NCBI GenBank assembly: GCA_016934955.1 | Contig: JAFGRY010000049.1 | Span: 228,008 to 292,007, forward strand | Direction: 5' to 3' | Source of the DNA: a bacterium | Lineage (GTDB): Bacteria; Zhuqueibacterota; QNDG01; JAGLOF01 | DNA: 64,000 nucleotides | In this document: in pieces, positions 18,000-27,160 of the stretch | Layout: each line of letters begins with the position of its first letter | How positions within the stretch are numbered: position 1 is the stretch's first letter | The notes under the pieces: model-generated | Databases searched by the model: none | Seen by the model: the letters and a program-made list of their open reading frames with translations, nothing else | Told to the model about the DNA's origin: nothing | Made by a program: the position numbers and the translations under genes

Positions 18000-19409
18000 A
18001 TGTCTATCCGGAGCCTCTTTCAGCTGGCCCTGCTTCGCCTTCACTCGGCGGCGGTATCCCGCGGGCTGTCACTCTCACTGTCACTGATTTCAACGTGCGC
18101 GGCCGCGGCCTTCGCGGGGGCTGCCCTGCTGCTGTTTCTCCTTGCGGCAGGCACGGGAGGCGGGTCAGCCGAGGCTGAGCGATTCTGGAACGTGTACATC
18201 GAACACTACGTTCCTGCCTTTCTCCTGATCATTATTTTCTGGTTCGTCTCACTCTTTCAGGTGCGCCGGCACCGAAGCGGTGAACAGGTGCTGCTCAACA
18301 CGCTTCCCCTCCGCGCGTCCGCCCACACCGGCCTCGGGTATCTGCACACCCTGTTCGGCTCATTCTGGGTGGAGGCCGGCGTCACCGTCCTCTTCATCCT
18401 GAGTTCGCGAACCGTTTCCGCGGCCTTCACCGCCCGTATCATCTGGCTGTCCGCCTGTATCTATTTCACCGCGGCGGCTGCATCCACGGCAGCCGAGTCT
18501 TTCATGGAGACCGGCCGCTCCATAACTGAAGGTCCGCCGCGGGGCCGGGCACCCGCTCTGGCCATGACCGGCTCCTACCTGGCCCTGCACGGCATGCTCG
18601 TTGCCATGTCTCCTTTCCTCACGGGATTGAAACCACTGGGTATCGGTACGTTTTTCCTTTTCTCACTGACGGCACTGCTGCTCACCGCCGCGACCCGGCG
18701 GATGCGCCTGAACAGACAGCGTCCGTCCTCGGCCGCTGCGGGCGGCGGCTACGCCCGGGACGCGGCCGGACGGCCGCGTTTCACGGGGCTGCCTCCCGCC
18801 CTGCTCTTCGCCTGGAAAAATATCCTCTTTTTCCTGCACGGCAGACAGGCGGTGCGTTCGTTCTTTTCAGCCGCCCTGCTGATATCGGTGCTGTTCAGCC
18901 TGGTCATGAACAATCAATCCGCGTCGGACCGGACCGCCCTGCTGCTCTTCTTAACAGTTTCGATATTCACCATCCTGGCATACCGCGGACAGTCCTGTCT
19001 CAGCCCGCAGAATGAGCCATCCTCTCTCATCTACACACTGCCGGTAACCCGCGCCATGCTCTTTTTCGGCATGGGCATTCCCGTGTATATCAACGGACTT
19101 GCCGTCGCCGCGGTGTTCACCTGCATGCTTGTCGTCACCGGGGCGTCACCCGCCGCGGCAGTGAGATTTCTGGCGGTATCAGGAGCTGCCGGAGCCGCCG
19201 TGACCTCTGTCGCGGCCCGGTGCGCGGTACGGAGCTATCCGGACCGGGAGAAAGCCGCCTCGTCATTCTGGATAGCACTGGGAGCGGTCTCGCTCCCGAT
19301 GATCATCTTCTATCCCTTCTGGCTGCCGATTCTGCTTGCCTGGTCTCTGTTCCAGCAATTCATCGGCAGCAAACGGTTTTTCTTTCAGCGGGAGGAATGC
19401 AGCTCATGA
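18000..19409 (+). CDS. ABC transporter permease-like membrane protein
   Basis: 469 aa, strongly hydrophobic, with roughly 10-12 membrane segments (for example AFLLIIIFWFVSLFQ near 70 and MLFFGMGIPVYINGLAVAAV near 360). Amphipathic loops are rich in Arg. No ATP-binding motif is present; its last codons overlap the start of an ABC ATPase gene (ATGA), so it is most likely the membrane half of that exporter. The translation start is uncertain because no ribosome site precedes the ATG. Substrate unknown. Confidence 0.7.
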   Translation: MSIRSLFQLALLRLHSAAVSRGLSLSLSLISTCAAAAFAGAALLLFLLAAGTGGGSAEAERFWNVYIEHYVPAFLLIIIFWFVSLFQVRRHRSGEQVLLNTLPLRASAHTGLGYLHTLFGSFWVEAGVTVLFILSSRTVSAAFTARIIWLSACIYFTAAAASTAAESFMETGRSITEGPPRGRAPALAMTGSYLALHGMLVAMSPFLTGLKPLGIGTFFLFSLTALLLTAATRRMRLNRQRPSSAAAGGGYARDAAGRPRFTGLPPALLFAWKNILFFLHGRQAVRSFFSAALLISVLFSLVMNNQSASDRTALLLFLTVSIFTILAYRGQSCLSPQNEPSSLIYTLPVTRAMLFFGMGIPVYINGLAVAAVFTCMLVVTGASPAAAVRFLAVSGAAGAAVTSVAARCAVRSYPDREKAASSFWIALGAVSLPMIIFYPFWLPILLAWSLFQQFIGSKRFFFQREECSS

Positions 19410-20155
19410 ACGGACCCATGCTCGAAGCGGCTCACCTATCGGTTCGCTTCGGAGAGACCGCGGCCCTGAACGACGTCAGCTTTGCCTGCGGCCCCGGCGA
19501 ATTCATCGGTATCACCGGGAAAAACGGCAGCGGCAAAACCACCCTGATGCGGGTTCTCTCCGGTCAGTGCCTGCCACGCACAGGCGAAGTCCGCTTTCGC
19601 GGCTGTTCAATTTACGGCAGCGCCAACACTGCCTACAAGCACTCCCTTGGTTTCGTTCATGAGAATCCCTTTCTTTACCCGTACCTGACGGTGGAAAACA
19701 TGATTCACTTCGTTGTTCGGATCAAGTCGGGTCTTGATCGTTTCGACAAGGCGGAAGCCGATCGCGTTCTCGACATCGTGTCCCTGTCCGACCAGCGGCA
19801 TATGCTTGTCAGCGACCTCTCCATGGGGATGAAGCGGCGGCTTGCTCTCGGGCTCGCGCTCATCGGCCGTCCCGCGATCATTTTTCTGGACGAGCCCTTC
19901 GTCAATATAGACTTTGAAAATCTGTACACCATCAAGGACGCTCTGACCGCGTTTGTCCGGGACGGAGGATGCGTTTTGCTCTCAACCCACATTCTCGATA
20001 CCGCGGAAAAACTCTGCAGCCGTATTCTCCTGCTTGCCGGGGGGAAAAGTGTATGCGACCTCAGGGGGACGCAACTGAGCCGGCGGCTGGCGGCTGCGGG
20101 CGGACATCTGGAACAGCTGCTGCTGGCGATCGGCGCCGGCGGCGACGGCACATGA
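19406..20155 (+). CDS. ABC transporter ATP-binding protein
   Basis: 249 aa from ATG 19406, which overlaps the permease stop (ATGA) and has GGAGG 10 nt upstream; the track's start at 19220 lies inside the permease gene. Walker A is TGKNGSGKT (~37-45), the signature loop is DLSMGMKRR (a LSMGM variant), Walker B is IIFLDEPF, and the switch His follows in LLSTHILD. The family resembles CcmA/NatA-type ATPases of two-component exporters. It should energise the adjacent permease at the inner membrane. Substrate cannot be told. Confidence 0.9.
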   Translation: MNGPMLEAAHLSVRFGETAALNDVSFACGPGEFIGITGKNGSGKTTLMRVLSGQCLPRTGEVRFRGCSIYGSANTAYKHSLGFVHENPFLYPYLTVENMIHFVVRIKSGLDRFDKAEADRVLDIVSLSDQRHMLVSDLSMGMKRRLALGLALIGRPAIIFLDEPFVNIDFENLYTIKDALTAFVRDGGCVLLSTHILDTAEKLCSRILLLAGGKSVCDLRGTQLSRRLAAAGGHLEQLLLAIGAGGDGT

Positions 20156-20247
20156 TCCTATTTAGAACTTTTTTTGTGGTGTTCTTTTATTTCTTTCCGT
20201 ATATTAAGCGGAGGTCATTTCCCTGAACACTTAGTTGAGGAGTTCAC

Positions 20248-22791
20248 GTGAAGAATCGATTACTGCCACTGATCCTCGCTCTGCTTCTCTCTCCCCTCAC
20301 GGGACTTGATGCGGGCACAACCGGTATTCTCGAAGGGTATGTACGAAACCAGGAAACCGGCGCGCCGCTCCACGGGGTCAACGTGATCATCGTCGGAACC
20401 CGTCTCGGCACGTCAACCAACGCAGATGGATTTTTCCGCATTCACAACATTCCGGCGGGCACCTATTCCGTAACGTTTCGCATGATCGGATTCACTCATC
20501 TCACGGTCAACAAGGTCGTCATTCAGACCGACCTCAAGACTTCCCTGAGCGATATCACCCTCATGGAAACATCCGTGGAAACGGAGGGCGTCGTGATCGA
20601 AGCCGTACGCCCCCTTATCCAGAAAGACATAACCGGCAGCACCATTCGGGTCGCGGAGAAGCGGATCGCCCACATGCCGGTAAACACGGTGACCGAGATA
20701 CTCTCCGTACAGACCGGCGTCACCGATGAAGGCAATGTCCGGGGAGGCAAATCCTCGGAGGTGCAGTTTCTCATCGACGGCATGCCGGTAAAGGACATGA
20801 TGACGGGAAAAACCGACCTCTACCTGCCCCGGAATGCGGTAACGCAGATGGGCATCCATACGGGCGGCTTCAATTCCCAGTACGGAAACGCCCTGTCCGG
20901 CATTGTCAATATCATCACCAAAAGCGGGAGCAACACTCCGGTGAGTGATATCCAGGTCGAAAGCGACGGGTACCCCGGATTCACCCAGCAAAGCATGAGC
21001 CGGCGCCTCGAGGCGACAGCCGGCGGAGCGCTGGCCAGGGATCGGGTGTACTATTTTCTCGCCGCCGATCTCCACCACAGTTCCGGCCGCTGGTGGCAGG
21101 ATTTCGAAGCGGCGAACGAACAGGGCGCCGATTTCACCTTTCCCCTCTCCCGTTCCTATTCGGGCTTCGCAAAACTGGACGCCCATATCAACCCGGAACA
21201 CCGGTTTTCCACCCAGGTGCTCTTTACGGATCACGCCTGGCGCGATTACGAATTCAGCTGGCGTTACAATCTTGACGGCCTGCCCGCCCGCCGGACCCGT
21301 GTCTTCCGGTGGGCCGCCGTCTGGTCCCATTTTCTCTCAAAAAACACCTTTTACAGCCTGGATGTCAGCTATAACATGCTGCAGAACCGTATCAACGACC
21401 GGCCGAAAGACGAATTGACATTCGAACCGTGGGAATACGATTTTTATCTGCAGTATATCATCAGCGGCACCCGCTCATGGTGGGCCGATACCCGCCAGGG
21501 AATCCTCACCCTCAAGGGCGACCTTTCGAGCCAGATCGCCGATCTTCATTTCATTAAAATGGGCTTTCAGACCCAGCTCTTCGACATTCACGGCGACATC
21601 ATCAAGTACGAACCACAGACAACCTATTTCGGGAAACCGCTTATCGACGAACCGATGCTCAATTTCAGCACCACCTACGACTACTATCCCCGTATGGGGA
21701 GCCTCTATCTGCAGGACAGAATCGAACTCACAAAGGCGGGCGGCGTCATTAATATCGGGCTTCGCTACGACTTTCTCGACCCCCGGGCAAAACGGCCCTC
21801 CATTGAACTGGTCCCGGTTTCCGAGGACGAGTACACATCGGAGATCAGCGGCTGGACCAAGGCATCGCTGAAGCAGTCGCTGAACCCCCGGTTCGGGATT
21901 TCCATTCCCCTGACCGAGAAATCATTTATCTTCGGGAATCTCGGATGGTATACCCAGTTCCCCCTCTTCCATCAGCTGTATGCAGGTATCGACAATGTGA
22001 CATTGCGGTCGGGCATGAACGTGTTGCGGGGAAATCCCGATCTCAAGGCGGAAACGAACACCACCGCGGAAATGAGCTACAAGCAGTACATGGCTTACAA
22101 CACGGTGTTTTCCCTGACCTGGTTCTCCAAGCACACCAAGAACCAGATCGACGCCAAGACATTCATTCCTTCCAACAACCGTATTTCAGGGGATTACGGG
22201 TTTGCGGAATATGTCAACAACGACCGGGCCGATGCCACCGGTTTCGAACTCGCGCTTACCCGGGAACGGGGCGAATTCATCACCGGATCCCTTTCCTACG
22301 TATACATGAAAGCGGACGGACTCAGCTCCTCGGCGGATCACGGCATCTTCATCTACCAGTGGGGATTTGAACCGATCACCAGCCTGCACCCGCTCAGCTG
22401 GGACCAGCGGCATACGCTGAAAGCAACTATATTTCTGGAATTTCCCTGGGGGTTCGATGCCGCCATCATGTGGCAGTACCATTCCCCCCGACCCTACACC
22501 TATTACCCGTCCAGCGACGGATACACGCCGGACTACCCCGATCTGGCTTTCATTCCCAACAACGAACGGATGAGCGATTACAACCTGACCAATATACGCC
22601 TGACCCAGAACGTCAGCACCGGATTGCCGTTCGTCAAAGAAGCGTCCGTCTATCTCGACATCAGAAACCTTTTCAACCGTCAGAACGTTGTCTGGATGGA
22701 CGCTTCCGGCAGGATCGGCGGCGAACTGGGGGATCCGGGCGCCTGGGGCATAGGGCGCAGAACCCATCTCGGCGTGCGAATCACGTTCTGA
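20248..22791 (+). CDS. TonB-dependent receptor with carboxypeptidase-regulatory-like N-terminus
   Basis: 847 aa outer-membrane beta-barrel. A signal peptide (LPLILALLLSPLTGLDAG) is followed by a CarboxypepD_reg-like beta-sandwich (~27-110: GYVRNQETGAPLHGVNVIIVGT), a plug domain (~115-225: VQTGVTDEGNVRGGKSSEVQFLIDG, then GNALSGIVNIITKSG), and a barrel ending in an aromatic-terminated strand (THLGVRITF). This architecture is common in Bacteroidota and relatives. A TATATT hexamer at 20200-20205 may be its -10. Two small exported paralogs follow directly, suggesting a three-gene surface uptake or assembly unit. Substrate unknown; no SusD gene is nearby. Confidence 0.9.
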   Translation: MKNRLLPLILALLLSPLTGLDAGTTGILEGYVRNQETGAPLHGVNVIIVGTRLGTSTNADGFFRIHNIPAGTYSVTFRMIGFTHLTVNKVVIQTDLKTSLSDITLMETSVETEGVVIEAVRPLIQKDITGSTIRVAEKRIAHMPVNTVTEILSVQTGVTDEGNVRGGKSSEVQFLIDGMPVKDMMTGKTDLYLPRNAVTQMGIHTGGFNSQYGNALSGIVNIITKSGSNTPVSDIQVESDGYPGFTQQSMSRRLEATAGGALARDRVYYFLAADLHHSSGRWWQDFEAANEQGADFTFPLSRSYSGFAKLDAHINPEHRFSTQVLFTDHAWRDYEFSWRYNLDGLPARRTRVFRWAAVWSHFLSKNTFYSLDVSYNMLQNRINDRPKDELTFEPWEYDFYLQYIISGTRSWWADTRQGILTLKGDLSSQIADLHFIKMGFQTQLFDIHGDIIKYEPQTTYFGKPLIDEPMLNFSTTYDYYPRMGSLYLQDRIELTKAGGVINIGLRYDFLDPRAKRPSIELVPVSEDEYTSEISGWTKASLKQSLNPRFGISIPLTEKSFIFGNLGWYTQFPLFHQLYAGIDNVTLRSGMNVLRGNPDLKAETNTTAEMSYKQYMAYNTVFSLTWFSKHTKNQIDAKTFIPSNNRISGDYGFAEYVNNDRADATGFELALTRERGEFITGSLSYVYMKADGLSSSADHGIFIYQWGFEPITSLHPLSWDQRHTLKATIFLEFPWGFDAAIMWQYHSPRPYTYYPSSDGYTPDYPDLAFIPNNERMSDYNLTNIRLTQNVSTGLPFVKEASVYLDIRNLFNRQNVVWMDASGRIGGELGDPGAWGIGRRTHLGVRITF

Positions 22792-22831
22792 TTTCCAGTA
22801 CTCGATCACTCTGCATACGGGAGAGATTTCC

Positions 22832-23482
22832 ATGTTACATGACAAAAGAATCCTGGCCGCTGCCGCAGCCCGCCTGGGCAGAACCTGTGCACTGCTCCTC
22901 TTTGCCATGATGAGTCTCGGCAGCGACTGTGATGAGTCGCTTCCTGCCTACGAAGAACCCGAAAACGCGCTGCAGCTGGACCTCTACACCTCCGCTCCGG
23001 AGCCGATGCGTCTTCGCTACGACAAGATCAGGATCATGGGGGGCGTCGCGGCGCTTTCATTCGACCTTGACCTTTCGAATCAGTTCGACGAGACGATTTC
23101 AGGAGCCATGCCCGCACGAATCGGCCGTCTCGATATCTCCTGGGATGACGACTCAGAAGTGATCGCTTCCCTGGACATTACCCACGAGGATGAAAAAGGG
23201 ACGAATTATTTCAATCCCTTGCACCCGGTCATGCTGGATCCGGGAGACACCGCCTCTTTTCTGGTTATTTGGAGGAGCTTTCAGGATAACCGGGGTACCT
23301 ATCTCTGGCAATACGCCGGCATGGGTGAGGATACTGAAGACGATCTGCACATTTATCACAATCATCTTCCCATGCAGTTCACCGTCACCGCCCACATGCA
23401 GCCGGTCGAAGGCGGTCCCGTGGTCTACGCCCGGGAATATCCCATCGTCATCACTTTCTATGATTTTGAGATGAAACAGTGA
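22832..23482 (+). CDS. Small exported protein, first of a tandem paralog pair
   Basis: 216 aa; I recognise no family. A hydrophobic segment (ALLLFAMMSLGS) is followed by DCDESLPAYEEPENALQLDLYT. The Cys could be lipidated, but D at -1 makes the lipobox poor. The mature part alternates hydrophobic and polar residues (beta-sandwich-like) and contains DISWDDDSEVIASLDIT and HPVMLDPGDTASFLVIW. The next gene has the same plan, including SLGSDC-x-ESLP-x-YEEP. GGGAGAG lies 5 nt before the ATG. Its position after a TonB receptor suggests an outer-surface or periplasmic accessory role. Confidence 0.7.
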   Translation: MLHDKRILAAAAARLGRTCALLLFAMMSLGSDCDESLPAYEEPENALQLDLYTSAPEPMRLRYDKIRIMGGVAALSFDLDLSNQFDETISGAMPARIGRLDISWDDDSEVIASLDITHEDEKGTNYFNPLHPVMLDPGDTASFLVIWRSFQDNRGTYLWQYAGMGEDTEDDLHIYHNHLPMQFTVTAHMQPVEGGPVVYAREYPIVITFYDFEMKQ

Positions 23483-23483
23483 C

Positions 23484-24155
23484 ATGAAAACCAAACGCCC
23501 ATACAGGACCGCCTCCGTCCTGATCATCTGCCTGTGCGGGATTTTTTCACTGGGCAGCGACTGCAGCGAATCGCTGCCGCTCTACGAGGAACCCGCTCGC
23601 GTGTTCGATCTTGCGCTCTACACCACCGAACCATCAACGAGCGCCCTGCGATATCAGACTGAACGGATCGTGATGAATAAGGCCGGCTTCTCTTTTACCC
23701 TGCTGCTGCGGTGCCTTTTCGATGAAACGCTGCAGGGTGACATGGGGCGGCCGCTTGGCAAACTCGACATCTGGTGGGACGAGAATCCCGACGTCACCAC
23801 AACGCTCGATATAACCTATGATACGGAAATGCAGAGCCAGCTCTTCTCCCCCTATCTTCCGGTGACGCTCGATCCGGGCGACAGTGCCTTTTTCCTGGTT
23901 GTCTGGAGAGATTTCAAAACCGAAAACGGTGTCAACCTCTGGGAGTATGGGACATTCGACCGGCTGACCTCCGACGATCTTCATACCTACTACAACTACA
24001 AGCCGATGTCCTTCACCGCCGAAGCCTGGATACAGCCTATCGAGAACGGGCCGGTAATCAGGTCCGAAGAGTTGCCCTTTGCGATTACGTTCTACAGCAT
24101 ACAGAGCGAAGAGGACACACTCTCCGTCGCCCGTCCTCCGGTCTGCCGGCCCTGA
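23484..24155 (+). CDS. Small exported protein, second of a tandem paralog pair
   Basis: 223 aa, starting 1 bp after the stop of its paralog. The signal-like segment SVLIICLCGIFSLGS precedes DCSESLPLYEEPARVFDLALYT; the body contains LDIWWDENPDVTTTLDIT and LPVTLDPGDSAFFLVVW, matching the first copy. The C-terminus has an extra ~17 residues ending in Arg/Pro. Function unknown. Both copies keep the DPGD-x-A-x-FLV-x-W block, the best candidate for a structural core or ligand site. Confidence 0.7.
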   Translation: MKTKRPYRTASVLIICLCGIFSLGSDCSESLPLYEEPARVFDLALYTTEPSTSALRYQTERIVMNKAGFSFTLLLRCLFDETLQGDMGRPLGKLDIWWDENPDVTTTLDITYDTEMQSQLFSPYLPVTLDPGDSAFFLVVWRDFKTENGVNLWEYGTFDRLTSDDLHTYYNYKPMSFTAEAWIQPIENGPVIRSEELPFAITFYSIQSEEDTLSVARPPVCRP

Positions 24156-24196
24156 CACCTCCTGCCCCGCCGGGAGCCGCCGTATCGTTTTTTCCG

Positions 24197-24225
24197 TTGA
24201 TAAAATAGAAGTGATTTTGTACCTT
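24197..24225 (+). promoter_or_regulatory. Promoter of the SpoIIE-type phosphatase gene
   Basis: TTGATA (24197-24202), 17 nt spacer, TACCTT (24220-24225). Transcription would start around 24231-24233, exactly where the long hairpin begins. Confidence 0.55.
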
Positions 24226-24230
24226 CATAA

Positions 24231-24266
24231 GGATCCGCGCCGGACCGTTCCGTCCGGCGCGGATCC
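24231..24266 (+). repeat. Perfect 15-bp inverted repeat in the phosphatase leader
   Basis: GGATCCGCGCCGGAC, a 6-nt CGTTCC loop, then the exact reverse complement. There is no T-tract, so it is not an intrinsic terminator. It falls at the 5' end of the predicted transcript and about 35 bp before the start codon, so it could be an mRNA-stabilising cap hairpin, a translational control element or an operator. Confidence 0.6.
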
Positions 24267-24301
24267 TCGGCAGTCGCCACCGCAGAAAAGCGAGTCAGGA
24301 C

Positions 24302-25408
24302 ATGAGTGCAGGCACATCACATCAGCACGACACCCCGCGCATCGGCAGGACCCTCTTGAATGATCTGCAGACGGGCAACCTGAAGCGGACGTTCATGCAG
24401 GACATGCGGGATATCTACCACTTCTACATCGACAGGGACCAGAAGAAACGTCTGCGCGAAATGGGAAAGATCAAGGCCTTTTTCATCCTCGCCTGGTGGA
24501 TTCTGAAAAGCCTTTTTTTCAAACTCACTCCCCTTCGACGGGTGATGCTCGTCGTAAGCCTGATCCTTTCCGCCCAGACGAGCACCGTCACTATCGGGAA
24601 CTCCGATGTCGGCGTCGATTTCGACATGATCGGGCGGATCATCCTGCTAATGATTCTTCTGCTCGAGCTCAAGGACAAACTGCTGGCCAGAAGCGAGCTG
24701 GCCGCGGGCCGATCGGTCCAGAGTTCCTTCATTCCCCCTGAGGCGCCGTCGATTCCGGGCTGGGATATCTATCTCTGTTCCCGGCCGGCAAACGACGTGG
24801 GCGGCGACCTGATCGACTACATGCCCCTTCACCCGGGCACGTGGGGCTTTGCCATCGGTGACGTTGCCGGAAAAGGACTGGGCGCGGCCCTGCTCATGGC
24901 CCGCATGATCGCCACCCTGAGATCGATCGCTCCCGCCCACGAGTCTCTCACCGGTCTCTGTAACGCGGTGAACACGATTTTCTGCAGGGACGGCATTCCC
25001 AGCCGTTTCATCTCGCTGCTCTACCTGCACCTTCGTCCCGAATCGGGATCGATCGAATTCGTCAATGCCGGACACATGCCCCCGATAATTGCGGCCGAAA
25101 AAGGTCCGCGGGAACTGGGCAAAGGCGGCCCCGCCATCGGCCTGACCAGGAATGCGGTGTTCCAGCAGTCGACACTGACCGTAGGCACGGGTGAATTTCT
25201 CGTTCTCTACTCCGACGGTGTCATCGATGCGGTCAACAGCAGAGGTGAATTTTTCGGCCAGGACCGCTTCAGAGATATCCTCGGGACCATCGGCCGGCGC
25301 TCCGCCCGGGCCGCCGGGGAAACGATTTTCGCCGCTATAGACCGTTTTGCAGGAACAGCCAGGCAGTCGGACGACATCTCACTGCTGCTGCTGAAACGGA
25401 CCGGATGA
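24302..25408 (+). CDS. PP2C-type serine phosphatase, SpoIIE/RsbU family, membrane-attached
   Basis: 368 aa. The N-terminal ~150 residues carry a basic helix (FYIDRDQKKRLREMGKIK) and two hydrophobic segments (AFFILAWWILKSLFF and IGRIILLMILLLEL), so it is membrane-bound. A short linker leads to a SpoIIE domain (~150-368) with metal-binding motifs ANDVGGDLIDY, IGDVAGKGLGAALLMA, YSDGVIDAV and SDDISLLLL. RsbU-type enzymes dephosphorylate anti-anti-sigma factors and so switch sigma activity; no anti-sigma partner is encoded nearby. It has its own promoter and a long leader hairpin. The FadD-like gene follows 32 bp downstream. Confidence 0.88.
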   Translation: MSAGTSHQHDTPRIGRTLLNDLQTGNLKRTFMQDMRDIYHFYIDRDQKKRLREMGKIKAFFILAWWILKSLFFKLTPLRRVMLVVSLILSAQTSTVTIGNSDVGVDFDMIGRIILLMILLLELKDKLLARSELAAGRSVQSSFIPPEAPSIPGWDIYLCSRPANDVGGDLIDYMPLHPGTWGFAIGDVAGKGLGAALLMARMIATLRSIAPAHESLTGLCNAVNTIFCRDGIPSRFISLLYLHLRPESGSIEFVNAGHMPPIIAAEKGPRELGKGGPAIGLTRNAVFQQSTLTVGTGEFLVLYSDGVIDAVNSRGEFFGQDRFRDILGTIGRRSARAAGETIFAAIDRFAGTARQSDDISLLLLKRTG

Positions 25409-25440
25409 TCATATGATCGTATCACTTCCGAGGAGCCTTT

Positions 25441-27147
25441 ATGACACATCTGACAAAACTGACGGTAAAACAGCTCATCGAGGAGAGCGTCCGGCGCTAC
25501 GGATCCAATCCGGCGCTTGGATTTGTCGGGCAGCAGCCCATATCCTACGCCCGCCTCGGCCAGCAGATCCACTCACAGTCCACGCTGCTTCACCGTCGGG
25601 GCGTCACCCACGGTGACAGGGTGGCGATCATCAGCGAAAACATGCCCAACTGGGGGATCGCCTATTTTTCCATTCTCTATCTCGGCGCCGTAGCCGTCCC
25701 CGTGCTTCCCGATTTCCACGCCTCCGAGATCCATCATATCATTCGGCACGCCGGTGCCAAGGCGCTGTACGTGTCACGAAAGATGATGGATAAAATTGAA
25801 GATCTCTCGGATGCGGACATTTCGACGCTGATCATCATCGATGATTTCACCCTGGTCGCGCCTGAGACACGAATCGGCCGGATCAAGGACCTGATCAAGG
25901 AAGGCGGCCGGGAATACGCCAAGCTGAAGGAGAGCGCCGGGCGCGCGGCCGGGCTCATTCCCGCGGAAGTGAGGGAAACCGACCTGGCCGCGATTATCTA
26001 CACGTCCGGTACAACCGGACACTCCAAGGGCGTCATGCTCACCCACGGCAATATCATTCACAATGTGATCTCTTCCGGCGCGGTCCAGCCCGTGGGTGAC
26101 ACCGACCGCTTCCTATCCATACTGCCCCTTTCCCATACCTATGAGAACACCATAGGACTGCTGCTGCCGCTGATGCAGGGGGCGTGCATCTACTATCTCG
26201 ACCGTCCTCCGGCGGCGAACATTCTCCTGCCGGCCATGGAGAAGGTGAGGCCGACGTTCATGCTCAGTGTCCCCCTTATTCTGGAGAAGCTGTACAAAAA
26301 GAAGATCGCTCCCAGGCTGAACGTTTCCGGTATCGGCGGCCGCATTCTCTCATTGAGACCGATCCGCAAATGGCTCTCGCTCATTATCGGCAGGAAACTG
26401 ATAAAAAGTTTCGGCGGCCGGATCAAATTTTTCGGCATCGGCGGAGCCCCGCTCACGCCCGAGGTCGAGCGTTTTCTCAGAGACGCCGGATTTCCCTATG
26501 CCGTCGGGTACGGCCTCACTGAAACCGCCCCCCTGCTGGCCGGCTGCGCTCCCGGCGTCACCCGCTTTCAGTCCACCGGTCCCGCGGTCAAGGATGTGCA
26601 GCTGATCATCGCCGATCCCGATCCCCGGACCGGCGAGGGAGAAATACTCGCAAAGGGGCCGAACATAATGAAAGGCTACTACAAGGACCCCGACAGCACC
26701 CGGGCCGTGTTTACCGAAGACGGCTGGTTCAGGACCGGAGATCTCGGCACGTTCGACGCCGACGGGTACCTCTATATCAAGGGCAGGCTCAAGAATGTGA
26801 TCATCGGACCCAGCGGAGAGAACATCTATCCCGAAGAGATCGAAGCGCATCTCACCTCGTTCCCGTACGTGCTGGAAGCGATCGTGTTCAGACAGGATGA
26901 GCGGCTTATCGCCAAGGTCTATCTCAATTATGAGGAACTGGACCGGATTTTTGAACGTGAGCACCTCTCCCGTCAGCACATACGGGAAAGAATTGCGGCG
27001 CTCCTGGAAGAGATGCGGACAACCATCAACAGCCGCATTTCCGTGTATTCACGCATCCACCAGATTCTGGAACAGCCGGAACCGTTCGAAAAGACGCCTA
27101 CCCAGAAAATCAAACGCTATCTCTACCTGACGGACCGGTCCGTATGA
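25441..27147 (+). CDS. Long-chain fatty acid-CoA ligase-like AMP-forming enzyme (copy 1)
   Basis: 568 aa ANL-family adenylating enzyme. Motifs: IIYTSGTTGHSKGVMLTHGN (P-loop A3, ~180-200), FFGIGGAPL, VGYGLTETAPLLAG (A5), GWFRTGDLG (A7), and PTQKIKRYLYL with the catalytic Lys near the C-terminus. The sequence is most like the long-chain acyl-CoA/acyl-ACP synthetases; it activates a fatty acid with ATP. AGGAG lies 6 nt before the ATG. A second copy of the same type is encoded at 56.9 kb. Substrate length is not visible. Confidence 0.88.
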   Translation: MTHLTKLTVKQLIEESVRRYGSNPALGFVGQQPISYARLGQQIHSQSTLLHRRGVTHGDRVAIISENMPNWGIAYFSILYLGAVAVPVLPDFHASEIHHIIRHAGAKALYVSRKMMDKIEDLSDADISTLIIIDDFTLVAPETRIGRIKDLIKEGGREYAKLKESAGRAAGLIPAEVRETDLAAIIYTSGTTGHSKGVMLTHGNIIHNVISSGAVQPVGDTDRFLSILPLSHTYENTIGLLLPLMQGACIYYLDRPPAANILLPAMEKVRPTFMLSVPLILEKLYKKKIAPRLNVSGIGGRILSLRPIRKWLSLIIGRKLIKSFGGRIKFFGIGGAPLTPEVERFLRDAGFPYAVGYGLTETAPLLAGCAPGVTRFQSTGPAVKDVQLIIADPDPRTGEGEILAKGPNIMKGYYKDPDSTRAVFTEDGWFRTGDLGTFDADGYLYIKGRLKNVIIGPSGENIYPEEIEAHLTSFPYVLEAIVFRQDERLIAKVYLNYEELDRIFEREHLSRQHIRERIAALLEEMRTTINSRISVYSRIHQILEQPEPFEKTPTQKIKRYLYLTDRSV

Positions 27148-27160
27148 AGAGGGCGGCACC

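Noticed and set aside
17847-18178. Short ORFs on both strands before the ABC permease gene
   Set aside because: No ribosome sites, low-complexity translations and mutual overlap; the valS promoter also lies here.
22832-24155. Calling both tandem exported proteins lipoproteins
   Set aside because: The residue before Cys is Asp and the -3 position is Gly, so the lipobox is not convincing.
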